From Pseudomonadota bacterium (GTDB lineage Bacteria; Desulfobacterota; Desulfovibrionia; Desulfovibrionales; Desulfovibrionaceae): a stretch of DNA of 64,000 nucleotides. Shown in pieces: positions 62,796-64,000 of this stretch. Position 1 is the first letter of the stretch. Each line of letters begins with the position of its first letter. The stretch spans positions 62,001 to 126,000 of the forward strand of contig JAEYOJ010000102.1 of the NCBI GenBank assembly GCA_023411815.1, in the 5' to 3' direction. A program made the position numbers and the translations under genes. A model generated the notes under the pieces. It was not told the origin of the DNA, did no database searches, and worked only from the letters and a program-made list of their open reading frames with translations.

Positions 62796-63908
62796 ATGAG
62801 CAATGATCTCTCGGTGCTCAACCTGAGCAAACGGTTCGGCACGTTCACCGCCGTGGACGGCATCAGCTTCGATGTGCCCGCGGGAACCTTCTTCTCCATT
62901 CTCGGTCCCTCGGGCTGCGGCAAGACCACGCTGCTGCGCATGCTGGCCGGCTTCGAGGAGCCGAGCGAGGGCACCATCGCCATCCGCGGCCAGGACATGC
63001 GCGGCGTTCCGCCCAACCGGCGGCCCGTGAACCTAGTCTTCCAGCATCTGGCGCTCTTTCCCATGATGGACGTGGCCGAGAACATCGCCTTCGGCCTCAA
63101 GCGCCGGGGCATGAGCGGCGCCGACATCAGGCGCCGCACCGAGGCCATGTTGGAGCGCGTGGGCCTACCCGGCTTCGGGACCAAGAAGATCAGCCAGCTC
63201 TCGGGCGGCCAGAAGCAGCGCGTGGCCATCGCCCGCTGCCTGGTGCTGGAGCCGTCCGTGCTGCTGCTCGACGAACCGCTGGGCGCGCTGGACCTCAAAC
63301 TGCGCGAGCAGATGAAGGTGGAGCTCAAGAAGCTGCAGGCCAAGGTCGGCACCACGTTCATCTACATCACCCACGACCAGTCCGAGGCCCTGGTCATGTC
63401 CGACCGCGTGGCGGTCATGAACCAGGGACGCTTTGAGCAGGTGGGCGCGCCCCAGGAGTTGTACGGCGATCCCCGCACGCCCTTCGTGGCCCAGTTCGTG
63501 GGCGAGAACAACCGCTGGGCCGGGCAGGTGGTGGAACGCCTGGCCGACTGCGCCAATGTGCGCACGGACGAGGGGCTGGTCTTCCGCGCCCGTTTGCGGG
63601 GCGATTGCCCGCCCGGCGCGCGCGTGCAGCTTTTTCTGCGGCCCGAGGCAATGCTCATCGAGCCGCGCGAGACGAGCGGCCTGAACCTGTTCAAGGTCAC
63701 GGTCAAGGCCGTTCTCTTCGACGGGGCCAACAGCCGCCTGCTCACGGCCACGCCCAGGGAGCACGAGTTGCTGGTGTGCCTGCCGCAGAACCGCAGGTTC
63801 GACCATATCGGGCCCGGCCGGGAGATCACCGTGGGCTGGCATCCCGAGTCCGGCCTGTGCTTCCCGGCCGAGGAAACGACCGGCGAGGTGGCCGGAGGAT
63901 CACTGTGA
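62796..63908 (+). CDS. potA: Polyamine-type ABC transporter ATP-binding protein
   Basis: 370 residues. Walker A GPSGCGKTT, Q-loop FQHLALFP, signature LSGGQKQR, Walker B LLLDEPLGALD and H-loop ITHDQSE. The C-terminal TOBE domain (WAGQVVE...LFLRPEAMLIEP) is the mark of PotA/MalK-type ATPases. ATG 62796 is taken because the homologous sequence begins there; an ATG at 62769 has no ribosome site. It overlaps the permease start by one base (TGATG). Confidence 0.9.
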   Translation: MSNDLSVLNLSKRFGTFTAVDGISFDVPAGTFFSILGPSGCGKTTLLRMLAGFEEPSEGTIAIRGQDMRGVPPNRRPVNLVFQHLALFPMMDVAENIAFGLKRRGMSGADIRRRTEAMLERVGLPGFGTKKISQLSGGQKQRVAIARCLVLEPSVLLLDEPLGALDLKLREQMKVELKKLQAKVGTTFIYITHDQSEALVMSDRVAVMNQGRFEQVGAPQELYGDPRTPFVAQFVGENNRWAGQVVERLADCANVRTDEGLVFRARLRGDCPPGARVQLFLRPEAMLIEPRETSGLNLFKVTVKAVLFDGANSRLLTATPREHELLVCLPQNRRFDHIGPGREITVGWHPESGLCFPAEETTGEVAGGSL

Positions 63909-64000
63909 TGCGCTCGCGCCTGGGGCTTTGGCTGCTGCTGACGCCCGTGCTGCTATGGCTCGTGCTGCTCATCGTGCTGCCGCACATCGACCTGCTGCTC
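63908..64000 (+). CDS. ABC transporter permease, N-terminal fragment (PotB-like)
   Basis: 31 codons (MRSRLGLWLLLTPVLLWLV...) run off the window. The strongly hydrophobic first helix and TGATG overlap with the ATPase gene identify the inner-membrane permease of the same transporter. Confidence 0.75.
   Translation, partial: MRSRLGLWLLLTPVLLWLVLLIVLPHIDLLL

Overview
The window reads as chromosome of a high-GC, motile, anaerobic sulfate-reducer-like bacterium of the Desulfovibrio/Desulfocurvibacter type (Desulfovibrionales). This is inferred from gene content: a neelaredoxin-type superoxide reductase, a large FAD/Fe-S D-lactate-dehydrogenase-like enzyme, an archaeal-type aldolase of the alternative aromatic pathway, an iron-sulfur flavoprotein, many stand-alone receiver and PilZ proteins, MotAB and a chemoreceptor. 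No rRNA, tRNA, CRISPR array, prophage or intact insertion sequence was seen.

Layout. 0-10 kb: end of a glycine betaine binding protein, a DhnA-type aldolase, a two-gene signalling operon (REC-HPt, REC-PAS-PAS), copper ATPase CopA with a small Cys-rich partner, ThiE and a thiamine-binding-type protein, DarP, dodecin, superoxide reductase. 10-14 kb: ilvBN on the minus strand behind a valine-rich leader peptide and attenuator, then a 700-bp regulatory region holding a candidate small RNA and a sigma-54 promoter with an upstream inverted repeat. 14-20.4 kb: one apparent sigma-54 operon of two receivers, a TauE/SafE-like permease, an unrecognised membrane protein, a third receiver and a PEP-synthase-like protein without the usual C-terminal barrel; EttA follows. 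22-30 kb: exported methyltransferase overlapping an APC permease, FAD/Fe-S dehydrogenase, BON lipoprotein, radical SAM protein. 30.9-35.7 kb: a biotin-dependent (acetyl-CoA-type) carboxylase operon. 36-40.8 kb: motAB-pilZ, purine nucleoside phosphorylase, a FlgO-like lipoprotein, infA and a cold-shock-domain protein. 40.8-45 kb: a cysteine synthase fused to a degenerate cysteinyl-tRNA synthetase, preceded by 14 tandem GGCA units, then a PilZ protein and an iron-sulfur flavoprotein. 45-50 kb: clpB-cbpM-dnaJ(cbpA) and an Smr protein. 50-57 kb: two endonuclease/exonuclease/phosphatase-fold proteins, an RNase H-like nuclease, SRAP (YedK), two helical proteins with a GT9 glycosyltransferase. 57-64 kb: TetR regulator, chemoreceptor with tandem periplasmic CZB domains, ZraP-like protein, and the start of a polyamine ABC transporter operon running off the end.

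The most interesting systems are: (1) the sigma-54 receiver/permease/dikinase operon at 14-20 kb; (2) the cysteine synthase-pseudo-CysRS fusion with a tetranucleotide repeat in its upstream region; (3) the ilv leader with terminator and antiterminator visible in sequence; (4) the C-rich small RNA candidate between ilv and the sigma-54 operon. Family assignments rest on recognised motifs in the translated sequences, not on a database search.
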